Under the pieces are notes generated by a model. That model was not told the origin of the DNA. It saw only the letters and a program-made list of their open reading frames with translations, and ran no database searches. This document shows, piece by piece, positions 62,651 through 64,000 of a stretch of DNA of 64,000 nt (position 1 is the first letter of the stretch; each line of letters opens with the position of its first letter). The stretch is taken from contig OX104127.1 of assembly GCA_944470555.2 (NCBI GenBank), positions 145,243,787 through 145,307,786 on the forward strand, given 5' to 3'. Both the position numbers and the translations under genes were made by a program. The stretch comes from Heterobilharzia americana (Eukaryota > Platyhelminthes > Trematoda > Strigeidida > Schistosomatidae).

Positions 62651-62900
62651 AGTTTGACTATTTGAGATAGTCGTGGTTTGGTAGACTTGTGTATTGATAC
62701 TAGGTGATGATTGAAGGTGTAATGAAAATTTGGGCCACCGGATGATTGAAATCAGCGATCATTGGGCTTCCCTCTTGCTACTCTACAAATTGAGCTACAA
62801 TACCTGACTGTTGACCGGATTTTTAGTTCACCTTTAATCATCCCTCAGTCGGCATCAATAGAAGTCTGCAAACCACGGCTCTCTCAGATAGTCAGACTGA
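62651..62900 (-). repeat. Foldback element with tRNA-like centre, copy 2, long arms
   Basis: Left arm 62651-62737 and right arm about 62817-62898 are inverted repeats over about 85 bp (GACTATTTGAGATAGTCGTGG against the complement of CCACGGCTCTCTCAGATAGTC, read in blocks). The arms contain the shorter arms of copy 1. The centre carries, on the minus strand, TTGTAGCTCAATTTGTAGAG, an A-box-like tRNA start. A (TA)n tract follows directly. Confidence 0.65.
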
Positions 62901-62901
62901 A

Positions 62902-62905
<4 letters not shown>

Positions 62906-62965
<60 letters not shown>
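62906..62965. repeat. (TA)n microsatellite
   Basis: About 60 bp. It gives rise to chance open frames on both strands. Confidence 0.95.
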
Positions 62966-62968
<3 letters not shown>

Positions 62969-63107
62969 GGTTGCTTGAATACACACGTAGACATCTACTG
63001 AAGACAATTTATAGAAGATTAGAAATTCAGTTATGATTATTGCAAATACAGGTATGAATTGTTTTTTGTTATTGTCATTGTGTGTACATATTAGCAAATT
63101 TCTTGGT

Positions 63108-63130
63108 ATGTGTGTGTGTGTGTGTGTATA
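63108..63130. repeat. (GT)n microsatellite
   Basis: About 11 repeats of GT. Confidence 0.85.
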
Positions 63131-63404
63131 GGGGAAAACCATTATTTTTAGTTCATATCGATTTCCTGGTGGAGGAAAAGATACTGAAATATTAATCAAA
63201 ATAATCTGAATTATCAAAACAAAAATAGAAACGAGAAGTTAATCGATAGAAGTGAAGAGTTTTAGCCTTATAGGCAAAATATGCTGAAATCAGTGAAGAA
63301 ATGATGAAATGCGATGTAAAAAACATACATATTATCAATCATGTTAAAAGCCTACGATAAAAACTGTAAAAATATCACAGGTCACTGAATCGAAATATGT
63401 TGTT

Positions 63405-63700
63405 GCTTGTATTATCCCGTCGTTGAATGGACCGAATTGATCGGTCTCTATTGGGATAATCAGTTCCAGCATGGGTGCCTCGATATTGTCTGTGTTTCAA
63501 TTATAGATCAATGGTCGATAGTGGCTAATAGTGGAATTCAGTTTTGATGCGCGTTTCGTCCTGTTTGAGACTAGTCAACTGGATTTACCTGTCTCGCAAT
63601 GAGCGATGTTACTCCCACCAGGACTCGAACTCGGGACAGATCACTTCAAACACAAGGGCGTTACCCATTAGATCACCGAGTCACGATAGTCACTTCTTGT
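63405..63700 (-). repeat. Family A element, minus strand, ribozyme decayed
   Basis: On the minus strand: tRNA-like head (about 63690-63615), ribozyme position (63595-63540; TTGACTA for CTGATGA, GTCTC...GGACGAAACG kept in part), tail with AGCCACTATCGACCATTG, leader (63490-63405; GACCGATCAATTCGGTCC). Leader follows ribozyme, as in the other family A copies. Confidence 0.75.
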
Positions 63701-63784
63701 GCGAAGAGTATAGATTTTTGTTGTTGTTTATGGTTTCACTGCTAGTCTCTATCCATGATTGACAAATAACTCAAACAAAGGTGA

Positions 63785-64000
63785 TACGGAGTCATCAGCG
63801 TAGGAACCCATATACCAATGGAGACAGATTAATTCAGTCCACTCAACGACGGGATAATACAAGCAACAGCATTAAAACTATACTCGTCATACAAAAAGTG
63901 ACTCGGTGGTCTAGTGGATAATGCTCTAGCGTTTAAAGCGACTGGTCCCGAGTTTGAGTCCTAGTGAGAACAACATGGCTCACTGGGAGGCAGGTACATC
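63785..64000 (+). repeat. Family A element, plus strand, cut by the window end
   Basis: Leader (AACCCATATACCAATGGAG... ACGACGGGATAATACAAGC), tRNA-like head 63900-63970 (A box TGGTCTAGTGG, GAGTTTGAGTCC B-box relative), then GGCAGGTACATC, the start of ribozyme stem I, at the last base. Its leader faces that of the minus copy at 63405, forming a further head-to-head pair. Confidence 0.8.

Noticed and set aside
62855..63217. 120-codon minus frame with a YIYIYI tract
   Set aside because: Created by the (TA)n microsatellite and flanking AT-rich DNA.

Overview
The window looks like genomic DNA from a blood fluke, Schistosoma or a very close trematode. It is AT-rich eukaryotic DNA. One gene starts with several GT-AG introns of only 32-42 nt and then switches to introns of about 2.7 kb, a pattern known from schistosomes. 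The repeats fit too: RTE-type (SR2-like) non-LTR elements, a CR1-like LINE, Penelope-like elements (PLEs) with GIY-YIG domains, and Sm-alpha-type tRNA-derived repeats carrying a hammerhead ribozyme. The species cannot be settled from sequence alone. There is no bacterial-style gene organisation.

Layout. 1-16.9 kb is a GC-richer block of decayed mobile elements: a CR1-like LINE on the minus strand (about 0.66-4.3 kb), a near full-length but broken RTE element (6.0-9.1 kb, minus) beside an initiator-tRNA-like sequence, and a Ty3/Gypsy pol remnant (about 10.9-15.9 kb, minus) split by a truncated RTE copy. 16.93-17.21 kb holds the 3' end of an unidentified plus-strand gene. It stops about 60 nt before the start codon of the actin-related protein 10 gene (ACTR10, dynactin pointed-end complex), which runs on the plus strand from 17.27 to 24.35 kb in 11 predicted exons (about 412 aa). 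24.4-34.1 kb is again repeats: two remnants of a second LINE lineage, RTE copies at 28.6 and 30.8-34.1 kb, and an Sm-alpha-type element with a hammerhead ribozyme.

37.0-54.8 kb, minus strand, carries the last four recognisable exons of an ANKRD13-family gene (ubiquitin-interacting motifs, endosomal trafficking); its 5' part lies beyond the recognised exons. Its introns are packed with PLE remnants, LTR-like repeats, tRNA-headed short elements (called family B here) and a tetranucleotide array of about 755 bp. 54.9-64 kb is a mosaic of PLE, RTE and many short tRNA-derived elements.

The most interesting part is the set of short elements. Two families (A, Sm-alpha-like; B, with a different tRNA-like head) both carry hammerhead ribozymes with the same stem II but different stem I. 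At least five copies here keep an intact catalytic core. Several copies sit as head-to-head palindromes. One family A copy is flanked by 57-bp direct repeats that differ at one base, which suggests a tandem, ribozyme-processed or retrozyme-like way of spreading. A third tRNA-like sequence lies inside long foldback hairpins near 62.4-62.9 kb.

Calls rest on reading translations, motif order and comparison between copies inside the window. No database search was possible.
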